Source: Synechococcus sp. RSCCF101
GTDB lineage: Bacteria > Cyanobacteriota > Cyanobacteriia > PCC-6307 > Cyanobiaceae
Length of the DNA: 64,000 nt
Direction of reading: 5' to 3'
Assembly (NCBI RefSeq): GCF_008807075.1
Contig: NZ_CP035632.1
Coordinates: 2,852,001-2,916,000 of the forward strand
The position numbers and the translations under genes are program-made. Positions 1 through 12,546 of the stretch are shown here, one piece after another; position 1 is the first letter of the stretch, and the number at the start of each line of letters is the position of its first letter. The notes under the pieces are model-generated. The model did no database searches and was not told the origin of the DNA. It was given only the letters and a program-made list of their open reading frames with translations.

Positions 1-994
1 CCAGCTGGGGGCGGCGCCACCAGCCGGCCAGCACGGCGAGAACCGCGTCGGCCCCCACGACCCCCACGAAGGCCCCGAATTCATCCACCACCACCCGTAC
101 GCCGCGGCTGCGGCGCCGCATGGAGGTGAGCAGGCGATCGGCCCGCATCATCTCGGGAACGAAGTCACTGGGTTCGCAGAGGCTGTGGATGGGCCGTTCC
201 CCCTCCCCCCTGAGCAGAGCGGTGAGCAGTTGATCCCGGCTGGCCACGCCGAGGATCTCATCGACCTCCTCACCCAGAACGACCCACCAGCTGGAGCTGG
301 AGTCCAGCAGCTCCTCCCGGGCCGACGCCAGGCTCTGCTGACCGCTCAGGGTGTCGGCCGACACGCGCGGAATCATCAGGTCCCTGGCGGTGAGGTCGTT
401 GAGCTGGAACACCTTTCCGATCATGGCCGCCTCGTCGGCCTCGATGCCACCGGTGCGGGATCCGAGCCTGGCCAGCAGGCGGATCTCGTTCTCATCGGTG
501 GTGAGTTCGCTCTGGGCGGTGATCGCCGGCATCAGGCGCTCCAGCAGCAGCACCAGCGGCAGGAGCAGGCGCAGCAGGAAGCTGAGCACAGGTGCGGCAG
601 CCAGACCGATGGCCATCGGGGTGCGGCTGGCCACCGCCTTGGGAAGGATCTCGCCCAGCAGGATCACCAGAACGGTCAGGCCCACCGAGAACAGCGGCAG
701 CGCCACTCCTTCGATCCCCATGCCGCTGAACACCGCGCTGGCGGTGCTGCCCAGCATCAGGCTGCCGAAGATGTTGAAGGCGTTGTTGGCGATGACCAGC
801 ACCACCAGGGTGCGCCCCATCCGCTGCTTCAGGCGTTCGAGGGTCCGGGCCCCCGCCACGGGATGGGGAGCCGTCGCCAGCTCGTGCACCTGAACCGGGC
901 TGGCCGTGAGCATGGCGGCCTCCACACCCGAGCTCAGGGCCGATCCCAGCAGCAATACCAGCACAAGGGCGGTCAGTCCGAGCAGCGGAGTCAT
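1..994 (-). CDS. CNNM/DUF21 membrane protein with CBS domains (3' end outside window)
   Basis: The gene enters from the left edge, so only the first 331 codons are present. Residues 1-160 are strongly hydrophobic and hold the DUF21/CNNM transmembrane module, with the typical GEILPK motif at about 114-119. A CBS-pair region starts near residue 205 (LMIPR) and continues into VVVDEFGAFVGVV near the edge. The family was long called 'hemolysin-like'; relatives are linked to Mg2+/Co2+ efflux, but the substrate cannot be read from sequence. A CorC/HlyC C-terminal domain, if present, lies outside. The ATG at 994 begins a hydrophobic segment. It is divergent from the aminopeptidase gene, with about 85 bp between the starts. 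Confidence 0.88.
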   Translation of the reverse strand, partial: MTPLLGLTALVLVLLLGSALSSGVEAAMLTASPVQVHELATAPHPVAGARTLERLKQRMGRTLVVLVIANNAFNIFGSLMLGSTASAVFSGMGIEGVALPLFSVGLTVLVILLGEILPKAVASRTPMAIGLAAAPVLSFLLRLLLPLVLLLERLMPAITAQSELTTDENEIRLLARLGSRTGGIEADEAAMIGKVFQLNDLTARDLMIPRVSADTLSGQQSLASAREELLDSSSSWWVVLGEEVDEILGVASRDQLLTALLRGEGERPIHSLCEPSDFVPEMMRADRLLTSMRRRSRGVRVVVDEFGAFVGVVGADAVLAVLAGWWRRPQL

Positions 995-1079
995 GCAGGA
1001 GCTGTGGGACCGCCGGATGCGGGAATTCGTACATTCATTAAATCGGTTGTCCCTCGTCCCGTCTCTGCGCGGGCCCGCC

Positions 1080-2399
1080 ATGGTTCAGGTCTCACCCGTT
1101 CACGGAACGCGACGCGACCGTCTGCTCAGCCAGCTCGTCGACCGTGCCGCCGTGATTCCCGCCGCGGCGCTGGTCACCCACCATGCCGACGTCGAATACC
1201 CCTTCCGCCAGGACAGCGACTTCTGGTACCTGACCGGCTTCGATGAGCCCGACGCCGTGGCGCTGTTTCTGTCGCACCGCGAGCAGGAGCGCTTCGTTCT
1301 CTTCGTGTCGCCCCGGAACCCGGCTGCGGAGGTGTGGACCGGATTCCGCTGGGGCTGTGAGGGTGCCGTGGAGCAGTTCGGCGCCGATGTGGCCCACCCG
1401 ATCGCCGAGCTGGAGAGCCGCCTCGATGAGTACCTCGACGGTGCCAGCGCCGTTCTCTTCCGGGTGGGTCGCCACCCGGGCGTCGAGCCCCTGGTGCTGA
1501 AGGCCCTGGCCCGGCAGCTCGACCGAGCCCCGCGCAGCGGCCAGGCCCCTCTGGCCCTGCAGGATCCCAGCGCGCTCCTGCACGGGATGCGCCAGATCAA
1601 GGACCCGATCGAGCTGGACCGACTGCGGGAGGCGGCCCGCATCTCGGCTGCGGCCCATGAGCTGGCCAGGGCCCGGACCCGGCCCGGCATGAGCGAGCGT
1701 CAGGTCCAGGCCCTGATGGAACAGTCGTTCCTGGAGGCCGGGGCCCGTGGGCCGGCCTACGGCTCGATCGTGGCCGGGGGCGACAACGCCTGCGTTCTCC
1801 ACTACACCAGCAATGCCGATGTGCTGCGCGACGGAGATCTGCTGCTGATCGATGCCGGCTGCAGCCTGAGCGATTACTACAACGGCGACATCACCCGGAC
1901 GTTCCCGATCAACGGGCGCTTCACCAGCGAGCAGCGGCTGCTGTACGAGCTCGTGCTCGCCTCTCAGCTGGCTGCACTGGCTGCCGTGAGGCCTGGCACG
2001 ACAGCGGACGCGGTGCACGAGACCGCTCTGCGGGTGCTGGTGGAGGGACTGCTCGATCTGGGATTGCTGCTCGGCAGTGCCGATGCCGTGATCGAGACGG
2101 GCGCCTACCGCCATCTCTACATGCACCGGACCGGGCACTGGCTCGGTCTGGATGTGCACGATGTCGGCGCCTACCGGCTCGGGGACCACCCGGTGACTCT
2201 CGAGCCCGGGATGGTGCTCACGGTGGAACCGGGGCTCTACGTGAGCGATCGGCTGCCGGTCCCGGACGGGCAGCCGGAGATCGATCCCCGCTGGCAGGGC
2301 ATCGGAATCCGCATCGAGGACGACGCGGCGGTGACCGAGAGCGGTTCCGAGGTGCTGAGCGCGGCGGCGCTCAAGCTGCCCGACGCCATGGAGCGGTGA
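1080..2399 (+). CDS. pepP: Xaa-Pro aminopeptidase (M24B metallopeptidase)
   Basis: This 439-residue protein should remove N-terminal residues that precede proline in the cytoplasm. The N-terminal creatinase-like domain carries the DSDFWYLTGF segment typical of PepP. The C-terminal 'pita-bread' domain shows the metal ligands in order: LLIDAGCS and NGDITRTFP (about 255-275), HRTGHWLGLDVHD (about 348), TVEPG (about 380) and RIEDD (about 410). The ATG at 1080 gives MVQVSPVHGTRRDRL, a normal family N terminus. The frame is open further upstream, but that part overlaps the divergent membrane-protein gene. Length fits the family. Confidence 0.93.
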   Translation: MVQVSPVHGTRRDRLLSQLVDRAAVIPAAALVTHHADVEYPFRQDSDFWYLTGFDEPDAVALFLSHREQERFVLFVSPRNPAAEVWTGFRWGCEGAVEQFGADVAHPIAELESRLDEYLDGASAVLFRVGRHPGVEPLVLKALARQLDRAPRSGQAPLALQDPSALLHGMRQIKDPIELDRLREAARISAAAHELARARTRPGMSERQVQALMEQSFLEAGARGPAYGSIVAGGDNACVLHYTSNADVLRDGDLLLIDAGCSLSDYYNGDITRTFPINGRFTSEQRLLYELVLASQLAALAAVRPGTTADAVHETALRVLVEGLLDLGLLLGSADAVIETGAYRHLYMHRTGHWLGLDVHDVGAYRLGDHPVTLEPGMVLTVEPGLYVSDRLPVPDGQPEIDPRWQGIGIRIEDDAAVTESGSEVLSAAALKLPDAMER

Positions 2400-2429
2400 C
2401 CCCGCGCCGATCCCGGCCGGTGACGGGAC

Positions 2430-3200
2430 TCACAGCGCGTCGAGCTCCGCCAGCAGTGAAGTCGTGGAGGTGAGGATGCGATCGGCTCCGGCCCCACGCA
2501 GGCGCTCGGCATAGGCCGCTCGTTCCGATTCGCTCCCGTTCAGGTGCGGCGGGGGTACCGCCAGACTCAGCCAGTCAATGGCTGGATGCTCCCTGCGCGC
2601 GGCCTGCACGGTGAGCACGTCCGCCACGGTGTCTCCGAGATAGGCCACCCGGGGCGCGGTCCCGGCGCCGCCATCCCTGTCGATCAGCGTCCTGCTCAGG
2701 CGGATCAGTCCCGTGGGGTCGGGCTTGTCGGGCGCATCGCCCATGGCGATCAGGGGGGGATCCGCCAGGCCCAGTCGCGACTCGAGCACGAAGCGGGCCG
2801 AAGCGGGTTCGGCTCCGCTCACGAATCCCCACTGGATTCCGGCGCCGCTGAGGGCTGCGAAGAAGGGGGCCGCCACCAGCAGGGGCTCGTCGCGGATGCA
2901 GCCCGTCCAGCTGCCGGGATCCTCCCCGGCTTCGGGGCCGAAGTAGAACCCGCTGAAGATTCGGATCACCTCCTCTCGCTCCGGTAAGGGCTGATGGGCG
3001 CGTCGCCTCAGCAGCTCCAGGCTGGCGTCCCAGTCGTTGTTCCAGCAGCCCTCTGATTTCAGGGCGTCGATGTGGGTGTTGTCGGGCCGCCAGCCGCTGT
3101 AGTGATGCACGGTCGCGGCGAGGGCCCTGCGGTAGCTGCGGGAGACATCGCGGATCACCCCGTCGATGTCGAAGACCACGGCACAGAGACGCGCTGACAC
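2430..3200 (-). CDS. HAD-superfamily phosphatase (TIGR01548-like)
   Basis: About 256 residues from a GTG start at 3200. The HAD motif I, VVFDIDGVIRD, is at residues 8-18 with both catalytic aspartates (11 and 13). Motif IV, YLGDTVADV, lies in the C-terminal third. The sequence after motif I (SRSYRRALAATVHHYSGW) resembles the TIGR01548 HAD-IA group seen in cyanobacteria; the substrate is unknown. An in-frame ATG at 3281 would add 27 residues, but it would overlap the divergent ATG of the PSRP-3 gene at 3280. The GTG leaves room for a promoter region, so it is preferred with moderate certainty. Confidence 0.82.
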   Translation of the reverse strand: MSARLCAVVFDIDGVIRDVSRSYRRALAATVHHYSGWRPDNTHIDALKSEGCWNNDWDASLELLRRRAHQPLPEREEVIRIFSGFYFGPEAGEDPGSWTGCIRDEPLLVAAPFFAALSGAGIQWGFVSGAEPASARFVLESRLGLADPPLIAMGDAPDKPDPTGLIRLSRTLIDRDGGAGTAPRVAYLGDTVADVLTVQAARREHPAIDWLSLAVPPPHLNGSESERAAYAERLRGAGADRILTSTTSLLAELDAL

Positions 3201-3246
3201 CTGCGTTGGGGGCTCCGGGAGGAGAGGGATGTGGCTGGTAGGGTAG

Positions 3247-3753
<507 letters not shown>

Positions 3754-4154
3754 ACGGGGGCGCACTGCGCAGCCTCACGGCCGGGCCTCGAAGTCCTGCG
3801 TTCCGGCCGCGAGGTTCTGACAGATCGATTGAAAGCCTGATCCACGGCGTTCACCCACCAGGGATCGAAGCCCACGTGCAGCCCAGCCCTTGTACGTGGG
3901 CTTTTCTCTGCCGCACGTCTGGATAAGCCAGACCTGAACGGTCACGTCGACGGATGCATCAGTGCGTCGACGGAGGAAAGCCCCCGATCAGTGAGCTGTG
4001 GTTCGCTTCACTGAACTGCTGTTCATCGGCCTCGGTGGTCGGCTCAGCTTCAATGCACCGGACAGGACGCAAGGACGGACGATCCGGGAACGGGTCGGGA
4101 GCACCCAATCGATCGCGACCAATTGGGTTGTGTGTTGCGCTGTCGCCTGTCCGA
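3754..4154. other. 401-bp non-coding gap between PSRP-3 and atpC (convergent genes)
   Basis: No convincing gene was seen. The gap holds the terminator-like hairpin at 3868-3905. A 7-bp inverted repeat (ACCCAAT at 4103-4109 with ATTGGGT at 4122-4128) and a short CGCCTG/CAGGCG hairpin (4144-4161, overlapping the atpC stop) could end the atpD-atpC transcript, but neither has a T run. Short open frames on both strands lack a recognisable product. A small RNA here cannot be excluded. Confidence 0.5.
3868..3905 (+). terminator. Terminator-like hairpin after PSRP-3
   Basis: A 10-bp inverted repeat pairs aagcccacgt (3868-3877) with acgtgggctt (3894-3903), with a 16-nt loop and a run of four T at 3902-3905. 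It lies 115 bp past the PSRP-3 stop. The T run is short, so efficiency is uncertain. Confidence 0.6.
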
Positions 4155-4568
4155 TCAGGCGTCCGTGCTGCCGCTCGCCTGGGCACGAGCACGGGCTCGC
4201 TCCAGCGTCTGCTGGGCACGCAGTTTCTCCACACTGGGAGGGGTGCCCTCGAACCGCTCAGCGGCTTCGCGGGCGCTGCTGAGTTCGTTTGAGGCCGCCT
4301 CGGAGTCGATGCCGGAGCCGAGTTCGGCACCGTTGACGAGAACGGTCACTTCATCGGTTTCCACTTCGGCAAAACCGCCCATCAGGGCGATCGACTGCCA
4401 CTCCTTGCCTTCCCTGACCTGCATCACACCGATACTCAGAGCGGTGAGCAGGGACACGTGACCGGGAAGAATGCCCAGCTGACCGGTCGTGCTGGGAAGG
4501 ATCACCTCGTCGGCCGGACCGTCAAAGACGTTCTGATCAGGAGAAAGAACGCGCAGCGTCAGCGACAT
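4155..4568 (-). CDS. atpC: ATP synthase F1 subunit epsilon
   Basis: 137 residues. The N-terminal beta-sandwich begins LTLRVLSPDQNVFDGPADEV and continues through STTGQLGILPGHVSLLTAL, both typical of the subunit. The C-terminal helical hairpin (about 88-137) is Ala/Arg/Glu-rich. It belongs to the central stalk of the thylakoid/plasma-membrane ATP synthase. It follows atpD at 87 bp on the same strand, the usual cyanobacterial atpBE pair. The spacer holds a perfect 30-bp palindrome. Confidence 0.96.
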   Translation of the reverse strand: MSLTLRVLSPDQNVFDGPADEVILPSTTGQLGILPGHVSLLTALSIGVMQVREGKEWQSIALMGGFAEVETDEVTVLVNGAELGSGIDSEAASNELSSAREAAERFEGTPPSVEKLRAQQTLERARARAQASGSTDA

Positions 4569-4614
4569 GGGTGTGGCAGGGGTTCAGGGGATGGATGGTT
4601 GGAACGGGTGGGTT

Positions 4615-4644
4615 GCAGCGCCGGCACAGCTGTGCCGGCGCTGC
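4615..4644. repeat. Perfect 30-bp palindrome in the atpD-atpC spacer
   Basis: Bases 4615-4629 (gcagcgccggcacag) are the exact reverse complement of 4630-4644. In the atpD-atpC transcript it can form a 13-bp GC-rich stem with a 4-nt loop. No T run follows on either strand, so it is not an ordinary intrinsic terminator. It sits 11 bp downstream of the atpD stop. A role in transcript processing or in lowering atpC relative to atpD is an inference. Confidence 0.85.
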
Positions 4645-4655
4645 AGGGGGGTGCC

Positions 4656-6173
<1,518 letters not shown>

Positions 6174-6277
6174 TTACCACCGCTCGCCACCCCTCCTCCG
6201 GGCCGCCCTGATGGACGGTTCCTGTTCGGTCAACCGCACGCCGAAGCGGTGGCGCTACGGACGCCTCAACCCATACG

Positions 6278-6304
6278 TTGGCACTCAGCGGGCATGAGTG
6301 CCAG
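6278..6304 (+). promoter_or_regulatory. CIRCE operator (HrcA binding site) upstream of groES
   Basis: The inverted repeat TTGGCACTC-N9-GAGTGCCAG (6278-6286 and 6296-6304) matches the CIRCE consensus TTAGCACTC-N9-GAGTGCTAA in spacing and in 7 of 9 bases per arm. It lies 66 bp before the groES ATG, the usual place for HrcA repression of groESL. Confidence 0.9.
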
Positions 6305-6369
6305 GTCCAGCGCCGGGCAGCCCGTTTTTCTGTGGTGCACCGCGCCACATCCCCGTCATTTTTCCAACC

Positions 6370-6681
6370 ATGGCTGCTGTTTCCCTCAGCGTCTCCACGG
6401 TCAAGCCGCTCGGAGATCGCGTGTTCGTGAAGGTGTCCGCTGCGGAGGAGACCACCGCCGGCGGCATCCTCCTGCCCGATACGGCTCAGGAGAAGCCCCA
6501 GGTCGGTGAGGTGGTCCAGGTGGGCCCCGGCAAGCGCAACGACGACGGCACCCGCCAGGCTCCCGAAGTGAGCGTCGGCGACAAGGTGCTCTACAGCAAG
6601 TACGCCGGCACGGACATCAAGCTCTCGACGGATGAGTACGTGCTGCTGTCCGAGAAGGACATCCTGGCTGTCGTCAGCTGA
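6370..6681 (+). CDS. groES: Co-chaperonin GroES (10 kDa)
   Basis: 103 residues. [28 protein letters not shown] covers the conserved start and the mobile loop that docks to Gro[16 protein letters not shown] and EKDILAVV complete the family pattern. The ATG at 6370 ([17 protein letters not shown]) is preferred; the frame is open to 6298, but that part runs into the CIRCE element. groEL follows after 51 bp. Expression should be heat-inducible through HrcA. Confidence 0.97.
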   Translation: MAAVSLSVSTVKPLGDRVFVKVSAAEETTAGGILLPDTAQEKPQVGEVVQVGPGKRNDDGTRQAPEVSVGDKVLYSKYAGTDIKLSTDEYVLLSEKDILAVVS

Positions 6682-8367
<1,686 letters not shown>

Positions 8368-8458
8368 TCCGATCCACGCAGGGGTCGCAGCCATGCGCCG
8401 CGACCCCTCATCGGTTGGCCATGGCCGGTGCCACGTGCAGCGGCCGGACGGACGAAGC

Positions 8459-8483
8459 AGGAGGGCTCAGGCCCTCCTTTTTT
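8459..8483 (+). terminator. Intrinsic terminator of groESL
   Basis: An 8-bp stem (aggagggc at 8459-8466 with gccctcct at 8471-8478) has a 4-nt loop and is followed by T residues to 8483, so both parts of a Rho-independent terminator are present. A second hairpin without a T run (ggggtcg at 8381-8387, cgacccc at 8401-8407) lies closer to the groEL stop. Confidence 0.9.
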
Positions 8484-8504
8484 GTTCCTCGTTTTCAGTG
8501 CGCT

Positions 8505-9050
8505 TCAGCCGGGCTCGAACACCAGGGCGACGCCGTTGTTGCAGTAGCGCTTGCCGGTGGGTCGGGGGCCGTCATTGAAGACATGACCCTGGTGCCCGCC
8601 GCAGCGGCGGCAGTGGTACTCGGTGCGGGGGATGATCAGCTTGAAATCCACCTTGGTGCGAATCGCGTCGGGAAGGTGGTCGTAGAAACTGGGCCAGCCG
8701 GTGCCGCTGTCGTACTTGGTAACCGAACTGAACAGGGGTAGACCGCAGCCGGCACAGAGAAAGGTGCCGTCGCGCTTCTCATTGTTGAGCGGACTGCTGA
8801 AGGGGCGTTCCGTTCCTTCCTGGCGCAGCACCTCGAACGCTTCCTTGGACAGGCGCTTGCGCCACTGCTGTGGCGTCAGATCCCAGGCCGGATCGTCTGC
8901 CGCAGAGGCGGCCAGCGCCGCCGGGATCGGCAGGGCCAGTGGCAGGGAGACACCCAGAAGGGCCTGGAGGACGCTGCGTCGCGGCAGCGCGATGGAATGG
9001 TCGTGGTCCGTTGAAGCGTCGTGGGGCACGCGGATGAGAAACGAGGTCAC
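8505..9050 (-). CDS. msrB: Peptide-methionine (R)-S-oxide reductase, predicted exported
   Basis: 181 residues from a GTG start. The catalytic domain (about 52-181) has both zinc CxxC pairs (CAGC, CRRC), the KYDSGTGWPSF segment, HVFNDGPRPTGKRYCNNG and the active-site Cys in RYCNN. The N terminus contains LPRRSVLQALLGVSLPLALP, a hydrophobic stretch after a twin arginine, then AALA. It therefore looks like a Tat-type or Sec signal peptide, which is unusual for a core MsrB and points to the periplasm or thylakoid lumen. The GTG overlaps the secG stop (GTGA). Confidence 0.92.
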   Translation of the reverse strand: MTSFLIRVPHDASTDHDHSIALPRRSVLQALLGVSLPLALPIPAALAASAADDPAWDLTPQQWRKRLSKEAFEVLRQEGTERPFSSPLNNEKRDGTFLCAGCGLPLFSSVTKYDSGTGWPSFYDHLPDAIRTKVDFKLIIPRTEYHCRRCGGHQGHVFNDGPRPTGKRYCNNGVALVFEPG

Positions 9051-9274
9051 AGCCAGCCGGCGCTCAGAATCACCGCCAGTCCGAGGAAGAGGGTCAGCAG
9101 CGTCCAGCTGATGCGGTTCAGTGTGGCTTCCGCGCTGCTGGCACTGCTGAACATGGAGCTGCCGCTGGCGGCCAGACCACCCATGCCATCTCCCTTGGGA
9201 CTGTGGAGCAGAACACTGATGATCAGAAGGATGGCCGTGGCGATCCAGATCCAGGACAGGACGGTGGCGACCAT
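9047..9274 (-). CDS. secG: Preprotein translocase subunit SecG
   Basis: 75 residues with two transmembrane helices (about 5-24 and 54-73). Between them is the SecG loop LLHSPKGDGMGGL, and AASGSSMFSSASSAEATLNR carries the small-residue stretch of the family. It assists SecYE-mediated export. It lies 6 bp after gpmI and overlaps msrB by 4 bp, so the three genes should be co-transcribed. Confidence 0.92.
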   Translation of the reverse strand: MVATVLSWIWIATAILLIISVLLHSPKGDGMGGLAASGSSMFSSASSAEATLNRISWTLLTLFLGLAVILSAGWL

Positions 9275-9280
9275 GGCGAA

Positions 9281-10930
9281 TCAGACGGGCTGGGGAGTTC
9301 TGGGCAGAGTCGGCAGGCTGAGGGGGCGCACCAGCGACTCACCGGTCATGTTGGCAGGCTGGGCGAGTCCGAGAATCTGGAGCAAGGTGGGTGCGATGTC
9401 CGCCAGCCCGCCTCCGTCACGCAACTGGATGGCATTGCCGTAGCCGGCCAGCTTGCGCTTCTCCCCCTCCACCAGGATCAATGGAACTGGGTTGGTGGTG
9501 TGGGCGGTCCAGGGCTGGCCGTTCTCTCCCTGCATCACTTCCGCGTTGCCGTGGTCGGCCGTGATCAGCATCGTGCCGCCCATGCGGTTGGTGGCCTCGA
9601 GCAGGCGCCCGAGCGAGGCATCCACCGCGGCGATCGCCTCGGTGGTGGCCTCCATGCGGCCGGTGTGGCCCACCATGTCGGGGTTGGCGTAGTTGATCAC
9701 CACCAGGGAGTAGGTGCCCTGACGGATGGCGTCGATGCAGCTGTCGGTCAGCTCCACGGCGGACATGGCGGGAGCCTGGTCGTAGGTGGCGACCCTCGGT
9801 GAGGGCACGAGATGCCGCTCCTCACCGGCGAAGGGTTTTTCGATGCCCCCGTTCATGAAGTAGGTGACGTGGGGGTACTTCTCCGTTTCCGCGGTGCGGT
9901 ATTGCGACAGGCCGGCATCGGCCACCACCTGACCGAGCAGACCGTCGAGGCTCTCGGGCGGAAAGGCCACCCGGACCGGCAGATTCCGTTCGTACTGAGT
10001 GAAGGTCACCACATCGAGAGCCGGCACCGGACCCCGCTCGAAGCCCTGGAAGTCCCTGCTGACCAGGGCATGCAGGATCTGGCGCATGCGATCGGGCCGG
10101 AAGTTGAAGCAGATCAGCCCATCGCCATCCTTGAAATGGCCCGGCTGGAGACGCACGGGCTCAAGGAATTCATCGCCCACTCCGTCGGCGTAGGACGCGG
10201 CGAGGGCCTGCAGCGGAGAGGCCCCGGAGGGCTCGCCGGGTTCGGCCATCAGCCGGTAGGCGCGTTCGGTGCGCTCCCAGCGGGTGTCCCGGTCCATGGC
10301 CCAGTAGCGACCGCACAGGGTGGCGACGGTTCCGGTGCCCGTTGCGTCGATGGCCTGTTGAAGCGTGGTGAGTGCGGACTCAGCACTGCGGGCGGGGGTG
10401 TCACGACCATCGGTAATGGCGTGGATGACCACATCGTTGATGGCGTTGGCGGCAGCCCACTCCAGCAGCCCGATGAGGTGGGACACATGGCTGTGGACTC
10501 CCCCCTCGGAGCACAGTCCCATCAGATGGAGCGTGCCGCCGCTGGAGCGGAGCTCGGCCGCAAGGCTCTGGAGAGCCGGGTTCGGGGCCAGATCGCCATT
10601 CCGGACGGCCTGGCCGATCCGCACCAGCTCCTGGCGGATGATGCGCCCGGCACCGATGGTCAGATGCCCCACCTCGGAGTTGCCCATCTGCCCGTCGGGA
10701 AGGCCCACGTCGGCTCCGCTGGCCTGGATCAGGGTGTGGGGGTAGGCGCTCCAGAGCGCATCCATGACGGGGGTGTCGGCCTGCCGGATCGCGTTGTGGT
10801 CGCTCTGAGGGCGATAGCCCCAGCCATCGAGGATGGTGAGCACCACCGGAGCCACGGAGGCTCGACCCGTTGGGGCCGCGTGCGAGTCACGCTCAGGACC
10901 GGACGATGAAGAGGGGACGGATACCGGCAC
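9281..10930 (-). CDS. gpmI: 2,3-bisphosphoglycerate-independent phosphoglycerate mutase
   Basis: 549 residues from a GTG at 10930. It interconverts 3- and 2-phosphoglycerate. The conserved core starts [15 protein letters not shown], where the Asp binds Mn2+. The phospho-serine motif is [51 protein letters not shown] and [11 protein letters not shown] supply the rest of the active site and metal ligands. The first 25 residues are low-complexity; a second GTG at 10855 (VAPVVL) is a possible true start, although an AG-rich stretch precedes the upstream GTG. Confidence 0.95.
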   Translation of the reverse strand: MPVSVPSSSSGPERDSHAAPTGRASVAPVVLTILDGWGYRPQSDHNAIRQADTPVMDALWSAYPHTLIQASGADVGLPDGQMGNSEVGHLTIGAGRIIRQELVRIGQAVRNGDLAPNPALQSLAAELRSSGGTLHLMGLCSEGGVHSHVSHLIGLLEWAAANAINDVVIHAITDGRDTPARSAESALTTLQQAIDATGTGTVATLCGRYWAMDRDTRWERTERAYRLMAEPGEPSGASPLQALAASYADGVGDEFLEPVRLQPGHFKDGDGLICFNFRPDRMRQILHALVSRDFQGFERGPVPALDVVTFTQYERNLPVRVAFPPESLDGLLGQVVADAGLSQYRTAETEKYPHVTYFMNGGIEKPFAGEERHLVPSPRVATYDQAPAMSAVELTDSCIDAIRQGTYSLVVINYANPDMVGHTGRMEATTEAIAAVDASLGRLLEATNRMGGTMLITADHGNAEVMQGENGQPWTAHTTNPVPLILVEGEKRKLAGYGNAIQLRDGGGLADIAPTLLQILGLAQPANMTGESLVRPLSLPTLPRTPQPV

Positions 10931-11002
10931 CGGGTCTTCTTCAGCACTTCTTCATGATCCAACGCTAACCCTGGGGCCTTCAGCCGCAGCACGCCGGCCC
11001 GC

Positions 11003-11041
11003 TCAGGTCAGACAACCTGAACACAGTCCACTTCCTAGTGT
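11003..11041 (+). promoter_or_regulatory. Possible pyrR promoter region with small inverted repeat
   Basis: TCAGGT (11003-11008) pairs with ACCTGA (11015-11020) around a 6-nt loop. TAGTGT at 11036-11041 is a possible -10 box. Transcription would then start only about 10 bp before the pyrR start codon. No clear -35 box was seen, so this is a weak call. Confidence 0.3.
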
Positions 11042-11055
11042 GATGGGCGCAGACG

Positions 11056-11634
11056 GTGAGAATGGAACGAAGCTCCGGCGCGGTTGACGCCCTGCAGCGG
11101 GTAGAGATCCTCTCGGCGGAGGCTCTGCGCCGCACCATCCGACGCCTGGCCTCCCAGGTGCTGGAGAGCGTCCAGGACGCCGGCGATCTGGTGCTCCTAG
11201 GAATTCCTACCCGCGGCGTGGCCCTTGCCGATGTGCTGGCCGCCGAGATCGAACGCGTCTCCGGCCATCCCGTGGACCGCGGAACGCTGGACCCCACCTT
11301 CCACCGGGATGATCTCGAGCGGGTCGGCACGCGGCTGGTCGAACCCACGCAGCTGCCGGCGTCGGTCGAAGACCGGGAGGTGGTGCTGGTGGATGACGTG
11401 ATCTTCACCGGGCGCACGGTGCGTGCCGCGCTGGAGGCGCTTCAGACCTGGGGCAGGGCCCGCCGCGTGCAGCTGGTCGCGATGGTGGATCGGGGCCACC
11501 GCGAACTGCCGATTCAGCCCGACTTCTGCGGCCGGCTCGTCCCCACCAGCCGGCTGGAGCGCATTCATCTCTGTCTGGCCGCGATCGACGGAGAGGAGGG
11601 CGTCTATCTGATCAAGGAGCCCGCCGCCGACTGA
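11056..11634 (+). CDS. pyrR: PyrR: pyrimidine regulatory protein / uracil phosphoribosyltransferase
   Basis: 192 residues. The PRPP-binding loop VVLVDDVIFTGRTVRAALE (about 113-131) is the diagnostic motif, preceded by LVLLGIPTRGVALA and DPTFHRDDL and followed by RRVQLVAMVDRGHRELPI. In Bacillus PyrR binds pyr mRNA attenuators; in cyanobacteria it may act mainly as a UPRTase. No pyr biosynthesis genes adjoin it here. It can start at GTG 11056 or ATG 11062 (MERSSGAVDALQ). Confidence 0.92.
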   Translation: MRMERSSGAVDALQRVEILSAEALRRTIRRLASQVLESVQDAGDLVLLGIPTRGVALADVLAAEIERVSGHPVDRGTLDPTFHRDDLERVGTRLVEPTQLPASVEDREVVLVDDVIFTGRTVRAALEALQTWGRARRVQLVAMVDRGHRELPIQPDFCGRLVPTSRLERIHLCLAAIDGEEGVYLIKEPAAD

Positions 11635-11648
11635 TCCGGATCCGCCGG

Positions 11649-12479
11649 TCAGCGACGGCAGGCGCTTTCCGGTCCGAACTCCTCGATGCGACCGCCCAGC
11701 TCGCGGCAGCCCGCCTCGAACGCCTGCCAGGCATCCATCCCGGCAGCCAGGTGGCGCTGCACAACCGGGTCGAGCTCCTCGGCCGGCACCGCATCCGAGG
11801 GGCCGTCGCCATGGGTGTGCAGAGCCTCCTCAGCTTCGCGGCTGGCTTCGATGCCGGCCTCGGCCCTGCGTCGCAGATCGGCGGCCCGGTTCTGCCACCA
11901 CGGGTGATCCAGCCGGTTGATCGCTGCGAGGGCTTCCCACCAGCGCTCCTCCCGGACCAGACGATCCCCACGGTCATGGTCGAGCTGGTTGCGGTTCCAG
12001 ATCTCCCTGAAGGTGTCGCCCAGGGCGTCGCCATCAGCGTTGCCGGCGACGCCGAGGGGCTCGAGCAGGGCCAGGGAACGGTCCAGATCACCCTCCCGGA
12101 AGCGCTCCACAGCCTGGTTGCGCAGCTGGTCCTCCCAGACCACGAGCCGCTCCCTGTCGCTGTCAAGGGCAACCGGTGACTGGGCCAGCTTGCGCTGGAG
12201 CGCGATGGCGCCGGTCCATTCCGAGCGGCTCCAGAGCTGCTCCGCCTGGGTTCGGCGGCATCCCGCCTGGGCGTCCTGACCACCGCCTGACAACCAGCGC
12301 AGGGCGGCCATCTGCTCGCCATACCGCAGGCAGGCCTCCAGATCCCCCCGCGCGGCCGCGGCCTCGAGTCGTCTGGGCAGCTGCTTCTCCCACCAGAGGG
12401 CCGATCCGACTCCGGCCGCCACCAGGGACAGGGTGGCCACCAGCCAGAACCGCGGGAGCCGGTGGCGGCGCAGGGCCAA
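11649..12479 (-). CDS. Membrane-anchored protein of unknown function next to Hsp70
   Basis: 276 residues from a TTG at 12479. One N-terminal transmembrane segment (FWLVATLSLVAAGVGSALWW, about 11-30) is followed by a long, soluble, Trp- and Arg-rich helical region with motifs such as GDLEACLRYGEQMAAL, EWTGAIALQRKLAQSP and GDLDRSLALLEPLG. These resemble degenerate TPR-like helical pairs. It lies 67 bp downstream of the Hsp70-like gene on the same strand, so the two are probably co-transcribed. I do not recognise a named family. It converges on pyrR, with 14 bp between stops. Confidence 0.75.
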   Translation of the reverse strand: MALRRHRLPRFWLVATLSLVAAGVGSALWWEKQLPRRLEAAAARGDLEACLRYGEQMAALRWLSGGGQDAQAGCRRTQAEQLWSRSEWTGAIALQRKLAQSPVALDSDRERLVVWEDQLRNQAVERFREGDLDRSLALLEPLGVAGNADGDALGDTFREIWNRNQLDHDRGDRLVREERWWEALAAINRLDHPWWQNRAADLRRRAEAGIEASREAEEALHTHGDGPSDAVPAEELDPVVQRHLAAGMDAWQAFEAGCRELGGRIEEFGPESACRR

Positions 12480-12546
12480 CGCCTGAAATGAAGGGGTTTT
12501 GCAATCCTAGGCGGATTGCGTCTCCGCTCCGACCTGCCGTGAGGGT

